Under the pieces are notes generated by a model, which worked only from the letters and a program-made list of their open reading frames with translations, was not told where the DNA came from and ran no database searches. Below, one piece after another: positions 17,263 to 26,740 of a stretch of 64,000 nt of DNA (position 1 is the first letter of the stretch; each line of letters opens with the position of its first letter). The stretch spans positions 744,001-808,000 of the forward strand of contig NZ_JBITLV010000001.1 of assembly GCF_044465595.1 (NCBI RefSeq), given 5' to 3'. Source of the stretch: Spongisporangium articulatum. Its GTDB lineage: Bacteria > Actinomycetota > Actinomycetes > Actinomycetales > Kineosporiaceae. Position numbers and translations under genes: made by a program.

Positions 17263-18102
17263 TCAGCCTTCCGTGGGGGCGCCGGGCAGCGGTTCGGCCG
17301 AGACGGTGTAACCCTGCGGCGACCAGTCGGCCAGCACCGAGTAGCGGTCGCCGCGCACCACGGTGAGCCGGAACTCCAGGCGCCGGGCCTCGACGGTGCT
17401 GACCCGCCGGATCTCGAAGCAGGCGATGTCGTCGGGCACCTCGAGCAGCTTGCGGTCGGCGTCGCTGGGCAGCACCGCGCTGATCCGCTCCCGGCCTCCG
17501 GCCAGCGACACCCCGCACCGGGCGGCCAGCTCGTCGTACAGGCCGGAGACGGCGAAGTCGACGTCGAGCAGCGGGGCCGCCACGGACGCCGGGATCCAGG
17601 TCTGGTCATGGGCCATGGGCTGCTCGTCGGCCAGCCGTACCCGCTCCAGGTAGAAGAACTCGGTGTCCTCGGGCAGGCCGAGTTCACGGGCGGCCAGGGC
17701 CGAGGTGACCCGCTCCTGGGACACCACGACGCTGCGCTGCTGGATGCCCTTGGCGTCGACCTCGTAGAACAGCGAGTACAGCGAGCCCAGCGGCGGGTTG
17801 TTGTCGCCACCGCGGCGCACCCACGACCCGCGGCCCTTGGCCGAGTCGATCAGCCGCGACTCGCGCAACCGGCGCAGCGCCTCGCGCACGGTGTACCGGG
17901 AGACGCCGTACGCCTCCACCAGTTCCAGCTCACCGGGGAACCCGTTGTCGAACTCCCCCGAACCGAGCCGACGCGTCAGGTCCTGTTGGAGCTGCGCCCA
18001 CAACGGCATCGGGCTGGAGCGGTCCAGCCCGTGCGCGCCGTCGAGATCGTCCAGCTCGTCGCCGTCCGGTTCGTCCTCGAACCCATCGATGTCCGGAGCC
18101 AC
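17263..18102 (-). CDS. GntR/HutC-family transcriptional regulator
   Basis: This 279-residue regulator has a winged helix-turn-helix at about residues 35-100 (PLWAQLQQDLTRRL, then YGVSRYTVREALRRL) and a UTRA effector-binding domain from about 115 to the end. The N-terminus is an acidic tail (DEPDGDELDDLDG). GTG at 18102 is preferred because GGAGG lies 8 nt before it; the GTG at 18111 abuts the same site too closely. It likely controls its own operon, which includes the LtrA protein. The ligand is unknown. Confidence 0.87.
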   Translation of the reverse strand: MAPDIDGFEDEPDGDELDDLDGAHGLDRSSPMPLWAQLQQDLTRRLGSGEFDNGFPGELELVEAYGVSRYTVREALRRLRESRLIDSAKGRGSWVRRGGDNNPPLGSLYSLFYEVDAKGIQQRSVVVSQERVTSALAARELGLPEDTEFFYLERVRLADEQPMAHDQTWIPASVAAPLLDVDFAVSGLYDELAARCGVSLAGGRERISAVLPSDADRKLLEVPDDIACFEIRRVSTVEARRLEFRLTVVRGDRYSVLADWSPQGYTVSAEPLPGAPTEG

Positions 18103-18141
18103 GTGACCCACCTCCGGAATCGTCGCTACCGGCTTCAGATC

Positions 18142-18624
18142 CTAATGGCCCTGGTGCTTCTTGTGCTCCCGGCGGGTCCACAACGGCATCGCGAGCCAGA
18201 CCGTGAGCACCGCGGCCCCCAGCACGAGCGTGAAGGTGAGGGACGCACCCGGGCCGAGGGCGACGTCCAGCACCAGCCCCACGCTGGTCACGATCGCCGC
18301 CCCCAGGAAGGCCAGCCCGGCGATCGCGAAGCGGCCGGCGATCGTGACCAGGTCGTCCTTGAGGCGCATCCGGAACAGGGCCCGGTGGTAGGCGACCGGG
18401 GCGGTCAGGCAGAGCACGGCGCCGGCGGCGAGCAGGACGGCGAGCACGTACACGTCGCGTTCACCGTCGCCGAGACCCTCGAAGCGGCTCTGGAACGGCA
18501 TCGTGAGCAGGAACGCGAACAGGATCTGCACGCCGGTCTGCACCACCCGCAGCTCCTGGAGCAGTTCGACGAAGTTGCGGTCGGCCCGCTCGGCCTCGCT
18601 CTCACCCGGTCGGTCCGCACCCAT
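18142..18624 (-). CDS. DUF6328 family membrane protein
   Basis: This 160-residue protein has four predicted transmembrane helices and the N-terminal ADRNFVELLQELRVVQTGVQ that marks the DUF6328 family; the loop YHRALFRMRLKDDLV sits between helices 2 and 3. The C-terminus is basic (RREHKKHQGH). ATG lies 6 nt behind CACAAT (complement of 18631-18636), so the transcript may be leaderless. Function unknown. Confidence 0.83.
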   Translation of the reverse strand: MGADRPGESEAERADRNFVELLQELRVVQTGVQILFAFLLTMPFQSRFEGLGDGERDVYVLAVLLAAGAVLCLTAPVAYHRALFRMRLKDDLVTIAGRFAIAGLAFLGAAIVTSVGLVLDVALGPGASLTFTLVLGAAVLTVWLAMPLWTRREHKKHQGH

Positions 18625-18735
18625 CGGCCCATTGTGCTCCCGCTCCGGGCGCCCCGGGATGGGTTGTACCGCACGACATGTGCGCGCAACGGCCGTGTGT
18701 AATCCTGATCATCAACCCCCTGACCTGGAGGCGAG

Positions 18736-19374
18736 ATGCTGGCGCGAGTACGGCTCAGCGTGCCCGACCGGCCGGGCTCGCTCGGTCTGGTGACCTCGGC
18801 GATCGGTGCCTCCGGCGCGGACATCGCGGAGATCGACGTCCTGGAGAGCGAGGGCGGCCGCGCCCTCGACGACGTGTTCGTCCAGGTGCGGGACCGCGAC
18901 CAGTTGACCGCTGTCTGCCAGCGGCTCGACGCGCTGCCCGGCGTCCAGGTCACCGGGCGCCAGATGCCCGCGCCGCCGATCACCGGGCACGCCGACCTCG
19001 AGTTGCTCGACCACGTGCTCACCGCGCCGCAGCGCGGGGTGCAGACCCTGGTGGACGGCGCCCCGCACGCGTTCGGGGCCGACTGGGCCGCCGTGGTCGA
19101 GTACGCGAACGCCGAGTTCGCGGGTGTGGTTGCGGCCAGCACCCGGGCACCGGAACCCTCGCAGGTCCGGTTGAGTTCACCGCTGCGGCTGGCCACGCCC
19201 CGAGTCACCGGGCCGCGGGGCGCCGAGTACACCGGGGCGGCGCTGGTGCCGCTCGGGTCGGGGGCGCTGGGCCTGCTGCTGGTCCGGGAGGACGGTCCGG
19301 AGTTCCACCGTTCGGAGCTGTGGCGCGTCGGGCAGGTCGGCCAGATCGTCGGTACGGTGCTCACACCCGTCTGA
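18736..19374 (+). CDS. ACT-domain protein
   Basis: This 212-residue cytoplasmic protein starts with an ACT domain (ARVRLSVPDRPGSLGLVTSA, then GADIAEIDVLE) of the kind that binds amino acids, at residues 1-75. The rest (about 85-212) resembles a small GAF/PAS-like sensor fold with TGAALVPLGSGALGLLLV. GGAGG precedes the ATG. A histidine phosphatase gene follows after 26 bp and is probably co-transcribed. The pair may sense an amino acid, but the output is unknown. Confidence 0.78.
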   Translation: MLARVRLSVPDRPGSLGLVTSAIGASGADIAEIDVLESEGGRALDDVFVQVRDRDQLTAVCQRLDALPGVQVTGRQMPAPPITGHADLELLDHVLTAPQRGVQTLVDGAPHAFGADWAAVVEYANAEFAGVVAASTRAPEPSQVRLSSPLRLATPRVTGPRGAEYTGAALVPLGSGALGLLLVREDGPEFHRSELWRVGQVGQIVGTVLTPV

Positions 19375-19400
19375 CCTGCACCTTCTTCCCCGAGGAACCG

Positions 19401-19964
19401 ATGGCAGAACCTCAGCTGTGGCTGGTCCGGCACGGCGAGACGGCGTGGAGCCGCGAGCGCAAGCACACCGGGCGCAGCGACATCCCGCTGACCGCCGTGG
19501 GGGAGCAGGCCGCCCGCGAACTGCTGCCCCGCCTCCATGAGGTCCGGTTCGACCTGGTGCTGGCCAGCTCGCTGTCCCGGGCCTGGCGGACGGCGGAACT
19601 GGCCGGCTTGGTCCCGGTGGCCGAACCGCTGGCCAAGGAGTGGAACTACGGCGCCTTCGAGGGCCTGACGACGGCGCAGATCCAGGAGCAACGGCCCGGC
19701 TGGTCGGTCTGGGACGGCCCGGTCCCGGACGGCGAGACGCTGGCCGAGGTGGCCGGCCGCGCCGACGCCGTGGTCGCCCGCGTGCGGGCCGAGACCGACG
19801 GCCGGGCGGTGCTCGTGGCCCACGCCCACTTCCTGCGGGTGCTGGCCGCCCGCTGGTTGGGGGAGAGCCCTGAACTGGGCCGGCACCTGGCTCTGGACAC
19901 TGCCACGGTGAGCGTGCTGGGCTGGGACCGAGGCTCGCCGATGATCCTGCGCTGGAACACGTGA
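19401..19964 (+). CDS. Histidine phosphatase (phosphoglycerate mutase-like) family protein
   Basis: This 187-residue protein has the phosphohistidine motif VRHGETAWSRERKHTG at residues 8-23 and the second catalytic histidine in VLVAHAHFLRVLA near 135. The ASSLSRAWRTAEL segment carries the phosphate-binding arginine. It is of the short cofactor-independent-of-BPG type that includes acid and sugar phosphatases; the substrate is not evident. GAGGA precedes the ATG. Confidence 0.9.
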   Translation: MAEPQLWLVRHGETAWSRERKHTGRSDIPLTAVGEQAARELLPRLHEVRFDLVLASSLSRAWRTAELAGLVPVAEPLAKEWNYGAFEGLTTAQIQEQRPGWSVWDGPVPDGETLAEVAGRADAVVARVRAETDGRAVLVAHAHFLRVLAARWLGESPELGRHLALDTATVSVLGWDRGSPMILRWNT

Positions 19965-20026
19965 CCCGCGCCGCTCGTCGGACCCCCTGACGTTCCTCCC
20001 CGACCGGCGACACGACGAGGTGGCCC

Positions 20027-21679
20027 ATGCGCAGCACGATGCAAACGACCCCGCTCCTGCTCTCCCGCTTCCTCGACTACGGGGCCACCGCCTACGCGGA
20101 CTCCGAGGTCATCACCTGGACGGCGGACGGGCCGCGGCGCTCCACGAACGCCGAGGTGGCGGCCGACTGCAAGCGGCTGGCCAACGCGCTGCGCTCGCTG
20201 GGGGTGACCGGCGACCAGCGGGTCGGCACGTTCATGTGGAACAACGAGGAGCACCTCGAGCTGTACATCGGGGTGCCGAGCATGGGCGCCGTGCTGCACA
20301 CGATCAACATCCGCCTGTTCCCGCAGCAGATGATCTTCACGATCAACCACGCCGAGGACTACGTGGTGGTCGTCGACAACACGCTGGCCGAGCCGTTCAG
20401 CAAGATCCTGGCCCACGCGCCGACCGTGAAGCACGTGATCGTGAACGGTCCGGTGCCGGAGGAGGTCAAGGCGGCGCTGGCCGGGGACGGGGCCCGCGAG
20501 GTGCACGACTACCGGGCCCTGCTGGACGCGCAGCCGGCCGAGTTCGAGTGGCCGGTGCTGGACGAGAACGACGGCGCGTCGATGTGCTACACGTCCGGCA
20601 CGACGGGCGACCCGAAGGGCGTCGTCTACTCGCACCGCTCGAACTACCTGCACACGCTGCAGCTGGCCATGCCGACGGCGCTGTCCCTGAAGCAGGGCGA
20701 CGTGGTGCTGACGATCGTGCCGCTGTTCCACGCCAACTCGTGGGGCGTCGCCTACGCCGGGTTCGCCACCGGGGCCACCCTCGTGCTGCCCGACCGGTTC
20801 CTGCAGGCCGCGCCCCTGGCCACCATGATCGAGCAGCTGAAGGTCACGAACGCCCTGGCCGTGCCGACCATCTGGAACGACCTCCTGCACCACCTCGAGG
20901 CGCATCCCGAGTCGGACATCTCCACGTTGAAGAGCGCGATCGTCGGTGGCTCGGCCTGCCCGCCCGCGCTGATGAAGGCGTTCCAGGAGAAGTTCGACGT
21001 CACCGTCTACCACGGCTGGGGGATGACGGAGACGTCGCCGCTGGCCACCGTCGCGGTGCCGCCGCCCGGGCTGGAGGGCCAGGAGTACTGGGACCGCCGG
21101 TTCATGCAGGGCCGGCTGTCGATGTCGGTCGACGCGCGGCTGGTCGGGCCCGACGGTGAGACGCTGCCCAACGACGGCGAGAGCGTCGGCGAGGTCGAGG
21201 TGCGGGGGCCGTGGATCACGGCGTCGTACTACAACGCCGACGCCCCGGAGAAGTTCGACGACGGCTGGCTGCGCACCGGCGACGTCGGCAAGCTGACCCC
21301 CGACCTGTTCCTGACCCTGACCGACCGCGCCAAGGACGTGATCAAGTCGGGCGGCGAGTGGATCAGCTCCGTCGACCTGGAGAACCAGTTGATGGCCCAC
21401 CCCGCGGTGCGCGAGGCGAGCGTCGTCGGCGTCCCGGACGAGAAGTGGGGTGAGCGGCCGCTGGCGACCGTCGTCCTCGAGGAGGGCTCGTCGGTCACGA
21501 CCGAGGAGCTGCGGGACTTCCTGGCCGAGCGGGTGGCCCGTTGGCAGGTGCCCGAGCGTTGGGCGTTCATCGCCGAGGTGCCCAAGACGAGCGTCGGGAA
21601 GTTCGACAAGAAGGTCATCCGGGCCCGGTACGCCGACGGCGACCTCGAGGTCGTGGAGGTCGGCAAGCCCGCTTCGTAG
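20027..21679 (+). CDS. Acyl-CoA synthetase (AMP-forming), long-chain type
   Basis: This 550-residue enzyme activates a carboxylic (probably fatty) acid as acyl-AMP and transfers it to CoA. The ATP-binding motif YTSGTTGDPKGV is near residue 187, the motif YHGWGMTE near 330, and LRTGDVGKL with the C-terminal lysine in GKFDKK (near 527) complete the family pattern. Length fits FadD-type ligases. It stands alone and ends at a 26-bp-arm hairpin shared with the convergent LCP gene. Confidence 0.92.
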   Translation: MRSTMQTTPLLLSRFLDYGATAYADSEVITWTADGPRRSTNAEVAADCKRLANALRSLGVTGDQRVGTFMWNNEEHLELYIGVPSMGAVLHTINIRLFPQQMIFTINHAEDYVVVVDNTLAEPFSKILAHAPTVKHVIVNGPVPEEVKAALAGDGAREVHDYRALLDAQPAEFEWPVLDENDGASMCYTSGTTGDPKGVVYSHRSNYLHTLQLAMPTALSLKQGDVVLTIVPLFHANSWGVAYAGFATGATLVLPDRFLQAAPLATMIEQLKVTNALAVPTIWNDLLHHLEAHPESDISTLKSAIVGGSACPPALMKAFQEKFDVTVYHGWGMTETSPLATVAVPPPGLEGQEYWDRRFMQGRLSMSVDARLVGPDGETLPNDGESVGEVEVRGPWITASYYNADAPEKFDDGWLRTGDVGKLTPDLFLTLTDRAKDVIKSGGEWISSVDLENQLMAHPAVREASVVGVPDEKWGERPLATVVLEEGSSVTTEELRDFLAERVARWQVPERWAFIAEVPKTSVGKFDKKVIRARYADGDLEVVEVGKPAS

Positions 21680-21764
21680 TTCGTGATCATGCAGAAACCT
21701 CGCGCAGTCTCCGGAGGCCGTTGACCGGCTCCCGAAGGGCGCGAGGTTTCTGCATGATCACGAA
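21680..21764. terminator. Bidirectional hairpin with CGTGATCATG core
   Basis: A perfect 26-bp inverted repeat (21680-21705 and 21739-21764) begins one base after the acyl-CoA synthetase stop and ends 9 bp before the stop of the convergent LCP gene. The loop is 33 nt. The outer stem reads TTCGTGATCATGCAGAAACC and shares its core with hairpins at 40119-40161 and 63752-63835. Confidence 0.8.
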
Positions 21765-21773
21765 CGCTCTGAG

Positions 21774-23486
21774 CTAGCCGCAGAGCTGCTTGATGTCCTG
21801 CGCCGAACTGGAGTCGTCCGCGTTGACGCCGGTGCCCGTCGGCTTCTTGGTCTTCGTCGGGGTCGGCGTGGTGCCGGCCGACGGCGACGCGGCCGCGGCG
21901 GCCTTGTCGGCCTGGGCCTTCGCGTAGTCCTTGTCGGACTTCGCGATGGCCTTCTTCACCAGCCGGTGGATCTCCGTGTAGTCGGGGTTCCACGTCCCGG
22001 AGGAGAGGACCTTGTTGGTGAAGGCCAGGCTGTAGGTCTTGCCGCCCTTCTGGATGCGCTGGGCCAGGTCGACCCACGCCTCCAGCGAGTCCTGGCTGAT
22101 GTTCGTCGCCGAGTTCTTCTTGATCGCCTTGGCGATGTCCGGGAAGTGCTGGGCCAGCGTGATCGGGTCGCTCTGCTCGACCAGGTCGCCGATGAGGCAC
22201 CGCTGGCGCCGCATCCGGTCGTAGTCGTCGGTGGTGCGGCGCGAGCGGGCGTACCACATGGCGTCGAAGCCGTTCAGCTTCCGGTTGCCCGGCTCCAGGT
22301 ACCCCTGCGTCGCCTCGGTGTAGTACGCCCCCATGGCCGGGGTGGCGTCGGGGTGGCCGCCGCGGGGCAGGCGCTGGGTCACGTTGACCTTCACACCGCC
22401 GATCGCGTTCACGAAGTCGACCAGGCCCTGGATGCTCAGCAGCGCGTAGTTGTCGATCTTCAGGCCGAGCGTGCCGGACACCACGTCCTCGGTGGCCTGC
22501 AGGCCCGGGGTCTTGCCCGTGTAGTACTGCTTGCCGTCGGGGCCGGAGGCCCACGTCCACACCGCGTTGATCATGCAGGTGTCCGTGGTGACGCTCGCGC
22601 CGCAGGTGAACCCGTTCGGATACTTCCGGGCCCCGGGGGAACCCGGCTTGAACTGGGCGTGGCCCAGGTTGCGGGGCAGGCTGTACAGGATCGTGTAGCC
22701 GCTCTTGGTGTCGATGCTGGCCAGGATCAGGGTGTCGGTCCGGACGCCGGTGCGGTCGGCCCCGGCGTCGCTGCCGATCAGCAGCACGTTCATCCGCGGG
22801 ATGCCGGCCCACGGGTCGGCCTTCTGGTTGTTCGGCTTCGTGCCGCCGCCGGAGCTCGGGAAGAGGGTGTTGATCAGGTCGCGCTGGGCGAACACGCGCT
22901 CGCCGCTCCAGTAGACGGGCAGCGCGATGCCGACCAGGAGGGCGACGACGAGCAGGCTGCTGAACGACTTCTGCGACCGGGTCAGGACGGCGGAGCGGCG
23001 CAGCCCCGCGCTGGTCATGAGGATGAAGAGACCCCAGAGCAGGGCGCCGAAGACGAAGACGCCCAGCAGGGCGAGCAGCTTGTTGGGGCTGACCCCGACC
23101 GCGACGACCTGGTCGAGGAGCGCGGTGCCCTGCAGAGCCAGCCCGACGCCGATCGCGATCGCCAGGGCCTGCAGCAGCAGGAGGAAGCGGCCGAACTTGC
23201 GCCAGCCCGCGGCGGCCAGACCGGCGCCGGGGAAGAGGTAGGAGACGATCGTCCAGCCGACGACGTAGGCGAAGCCCTGGCCCCACGGGGTCGCGTGCCG
23301 ACCGCGCAGGATGCCGGGAATGGACCGGACGCCGGGCAGCCCGCCGCCGCCTCCGCCCCCGCCCCCGCCGGAGCGTCGCGTCGGCCGCGTCGTGGTGGTC
23401 GGGTAGTCCGCCGGCTCTTCTGGTGCTTGGGCGGAGTCAGCGGCGCGACGCTCGCGCCGGGAGGAGTACGACTCCACCTGGGTCAC
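21774..23486 (-). CDS. LytR-CpsA-Psr (LCP) family cell-wall protein
   Basis: This 570-residue membrane protein has a polyglycine tract, a hydrophobic region of about four helices in the first 200 residues, and a large extracytoplasmic LCP domain. Catalytic LCP motifs are visible: LLIGSDAGADRTGVRTDT near residue 240 and ARSRRTTDDYDRMRRQ about 150 residues later. LCP enzymes attach secondary polymers such as arabinogalactan or teichoic acids to peptidoglycan. The C-terminal tail is Lys/Ala/Thr-rich. GTG at 23486 is chosen for its GGAGGAG site; a TTG at 23612 lacks one. Confidence 0.88.
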   Translation of the reverse strand: MTQVESYSSRRERRAADSAQAPEEPADYPTTTTRPTRRSGGGGGGGGGGLPGVRSIPGILRGRHATPWGQGFAYVVGWTIVSYLFPGAGLAAAGWRKFGRFLLLLQALAIAIGVGLALQGTALLDQVVAVGVSPNKLLALLGVFVFGALLWGLFILMTSAGLRRSAVLTRSQKSFSSLLVVALLVGIALPVYWSGERVFAQRDLINTLFPSSGGGTKPNNQKADPWAGIPRMNVLLIGSDAGADRTGVRTDTLILASIDTKSGYTILYSLPRNLGHAQFKPGSPGARKYPNGFTCGASVTTDTCMINAVWTWASGPDGKQYYTGKTPGLQATEDVVSGTLGLKIDNYALLSIQGLVDFVNAIGGVKVNVTQRLPRGGHPDATPAMGAYYTEATQGYLEPGNRKLNGFDAMWYARSRRTTDDYDRMRRQRCLIGDLVEQSDPITLAQHFPDIAKAIKKNSATNISQDSLEAWVDLAQRIQKGGKTYSLAFTNKVLSSGTWNPDYTEIHRLVKKAIAKSDKDYAKAQADKAAAAASPSAGTTPTPTKTKKPTGTGVNADDSSSAQDIKQLCG

Positions 23487-23734
23487 TGCTCCTCCATTCG
23501 CGACGACACGCGCGCCGACGGCCCGGTACCGCAGGTCAGGCAGGGTACGAGGGGAAGCCTCCGGCTGACCAGCCGCCCATTGTTCCACGGCGAACGAGGG
23601 CGTGGGTTTCAAGTAGAGGATCGCCCATGACGCCCGGTTCGTTTCCTGGAAATACGCGATGTCACCTGTGAGTACCCACCGCTGTCGTGCGGCTTTGCCG
23701 CCGGTACGGGCGGGCGGGTACCCTCTCCGGCTGG

Positions 23735-23825
23735 GGAGGTGTCGCCTAGTCCGGTCTATGGCGCCCGCCTGCTAAGCGGGTTTGGGGCTACAACCCCATC
23801 GCGAGTTCAAATCTCGCCACCTCCG
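23735..23825 (+). tRNA. tRNA-Ser (anticodon GCT)
   Basis: The acceptor stem GGAGGTG (23735-23741) pairs with CACCTCC (23818-23824). The anticodon loop CTGCTAA gives anticodon GCT, and the long variable arm GGGGCTACAACCCC is that of serine tRNAs. T-loop AGTTCAAATCT is present. CCA is not encoded. The 3' strand is also part of a long hairpin with downstream DNA. Confidence 0.95.
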
Positions 23826-23883
23826 CGGAACAACGAAGGGCCCCGACGACGTCGGGGCCCTTCGCCGTTCCGCGGAGGTGGCG
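23816..23883 (+). terminator. Long hairpin overlapping the tRNA-Ser 3' end
   Basis: Bases 23816-23848 pair with 23851-23883 with about two mismatches, forming a stem of some 31 bp with a tiny loop. The inner part (GAAGGGCCCCGAC and its complement) looks like the terminator of the tRNA gene. The outer part re-uses the tRNA acceptor 3' strand, since GTTCCGCGGAGGTGGCG at 23867-23883 is its complement. Confidence 0.7.
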
Positions 23884-23938
23884 GATTTGGGAGGAGTGGA
23901 GAGCGCCGCGAGGAACGAGCAGTGCCCGCCACGACGGC

Positions 23939-23953
23939 TCTCGCCACCTCCGC
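23939..23953 (+). repeat. Direct repeat of the tRNA-Ser(GCT) 3' end
   Basis: TCTCGCCACCTCCGC repeats bases 23813-23827, the T-arm end and acceptor 3' strand of the tRNA gene, at a spacing of 126 bp. Duplicated tRNA 3' ends mark integration sites of mobile elements, but no integrase or cargo lies between the copies, so this is at most an old scar. Confidence 0.5.
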
Positions 23954-24163
23954 CAGCGGCCGCAGGCCGCTATCCGCAGCCCGCCCTGCCAACTCAGCCC
24001 GAACAAACCCAGCCCAGCCCGCGCCACCGAGTGGAACGTTCTGCCCCTCAAAACCCCTCGCCGGGGCCCCATAAGGGGCACTTCGTTCCACTCGACGCCG
24101 CGCAGCGCGGGCGCCGCGCCGGCCCGCTCGAGCCAGGCGGTCGTCGTCCGGGCCAAAGCCCGA

Positions 24164-24192
24164 AGGCCGGCCGACTCGTGGTCGACCGGCCT
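24164..24192 (-). terminator. Hairpin downstream of pckG
   Basis: AGGCCGGCCGAC (24164-24175) pairs with GTCGACCGGCCT (24181-24192) with one mismatch and a 5-nt loop. It lies about 75 bp beyond the pckG stop in the direction of transcription. No T-run follows. Confidence 0.5.
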
Positions 24193-24266
24193 CCGGTTCT
24201 CTCAGCGGGGCCCGGCCCCGGGCAGTAGGGCCGGTAGGCCCCCTGGGTGCTGAGCGGTCTGCGGGT

Positions 24267-26105
<1,839 letters not shown>

Positions 26106-26512
26106 GGGGCTGCCCTTCCTCGTGTTCGGACGTGGGTGGTCCCGTGACCGTGACGGTGAACGCCGTCGTCCACGGGTCTGGCCACGGTAAATGTCCGGAC
26201 ATAGGATGGGCTACCTGTCCGGACAGATTCATCCGGTGAAGTAGTTCACACCCTGCGTCGCCGTCGAAGTGGCTTGCGACCTGGGCATTTGTCATGTTCA
26301 GGCGCTTGTGGGGACGACGTCGGTCGGGTTCCGCGGTCGGGTTGCCGCGGCGACTCTGCTCTCACTTTGTCTCGCGGAGCATCGGTCCAGCCGCCCGATG
26401 GGACCCTTGAACCGACGCTCCGGAAGACAAGGTCGGAGCCAAGCCGTCGGCGCCTCGCGGAACTGATTTCGGTGCGGGGCCGGTGCTCCGGTATGGTGGC
26501 CGGGCTGTTCCA
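26106..26512. other. Gene-free gap upstream of pckG and tRNA-Arg
   Basis: No supported gene lies in these 407 bp. The part next to pckG holds its leader and the twin palindromes at 26192-26225. The part next to tRNA-Arg holds that gene's promoter, with TATGGT at about 26493-26498. Short open frames here have poor codon character and no starts with ribosome sites. Confidence 0.55.
26192..26225. promoter_or_regulatory. Twin palindromic operators upstream of pckG
   Basis: The 10-bp palindrome TGTCCGGACA occurs at 26192-26201 and again at 26216-26225, centres 24 bp apart, 87-120 bp before the pckG start. Such a pair fits two dimers of a repressor or activator bound on about the same face of the helix. 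The regulator is not identified. Confidence 0.55.
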
Positions 26513-26585
26513 GCGCCCGTAGCTCAACGGATAGAGCATCTGACTACGGATCAGAAGGTTAGGGGTTCGAATCCCTTCGGGCGCA
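26513..26585 (+). tRNA. tRNA-Arg (anticodon ACG)
   Basis: The acceptor stem GCGCCCG (26513-26519) pairs with CGGGCGC (26578-26584). The anticodon stem-loop TCTGA-CTACGGA-TCAGA gives anticodon ACG. D-loop and T-loop (GGGTTCGAATCCC) are standard. CCA is not encoded. Confidence 0.96.
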
Positions 26586-26607
26586 CTCGTTGAGACAGCG
26601 ACAGATC

Positions 26608-26651
26608 AGGCCCTCGGTGCACTTCGGTGCAGGCGGGGGCCTCTTCTGTTT
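26608..26651 (+). terminator. Terminator after tRNA-Arg
   Basis: AGGCCC (26608-26613) and GGGCCT (26637-26642) enclose an inner GGTGCACTTCGGTGC hairpin, followed by the T-rich CTTCTGTTT. Confidence 0.6.
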
Positions 26652-26704
26652 GCGGTCGCGGGCCGGTGGACGCCTGCCGCAAAATAGTCCGAGCCAAGAA
26701 CATC

Positions 26705-26740
26705 TTGTCTCAGACTATCTGAGGTCGTACAGTCTTCGAC
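26705..26740 (+). promoter_or_regulatory. Promoter and operator of the MBL-MarR operon
   Basis: TTGTCT (26705-26710), a 17-bp spacer and TACAGT (26728-26733) form a good promoter, and the ATG follows 7 nt later, so the mRNA is probably leaderless. The perfect palindrome CTCAGA-CTA-TCTGAG (26709-26723) sits between the two hexamers, where a bound repressor would block RNA polymerase. The MarR protein of the operon is the natural candidate. Confidence 0.62.

Larger units (their letters stand above)
23826..24266. other. Gene-free, repeat-rich gap between tRNA-Ser and pckG
   Basis: No convincing gene is present in these 441 bp. Besides the tRNA terminator it holds a second copy of the tRNA 3' end (TCTCGCCACCTCCGC at 23939-23953), an imperfect 19-bp-arm inverted repeat at 24029-24093 starting GAGTGGAACG, and a 12-bp-arm hairpin at 24164-24192 that could terminate pckG. 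Open frames across it are Pro/Arg/Gly-rich and look like chance readings of the repeats. Confidence 0.6.

Noticed and set aside
21229..23286. 685-residue minus-strand frame
   Set aside because: Arg/Gly/Pro-rich shadow of the LCP gene in another frame and antisense to the acyl-CoA synthetase.
23813..23953. An integrated mobile element at tRNA-Ser
   Set aside because: The repeats lie only 126 bp apart with no integrase or cargo, so no element is present; only the repeat is reported.
23788..24156. Short minus-strand frames in the gap between tRNA-Ser and pckG
   Set aside because: They read the hairpins and tRNA repeats, contain repeated text in two frames and have no ribosome site.
26274..26522. 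Short frames upstream of tRNA-Arg
   Set aside because: No ribosome site, no domain and poor codon character; the area looks like promoter DNA.
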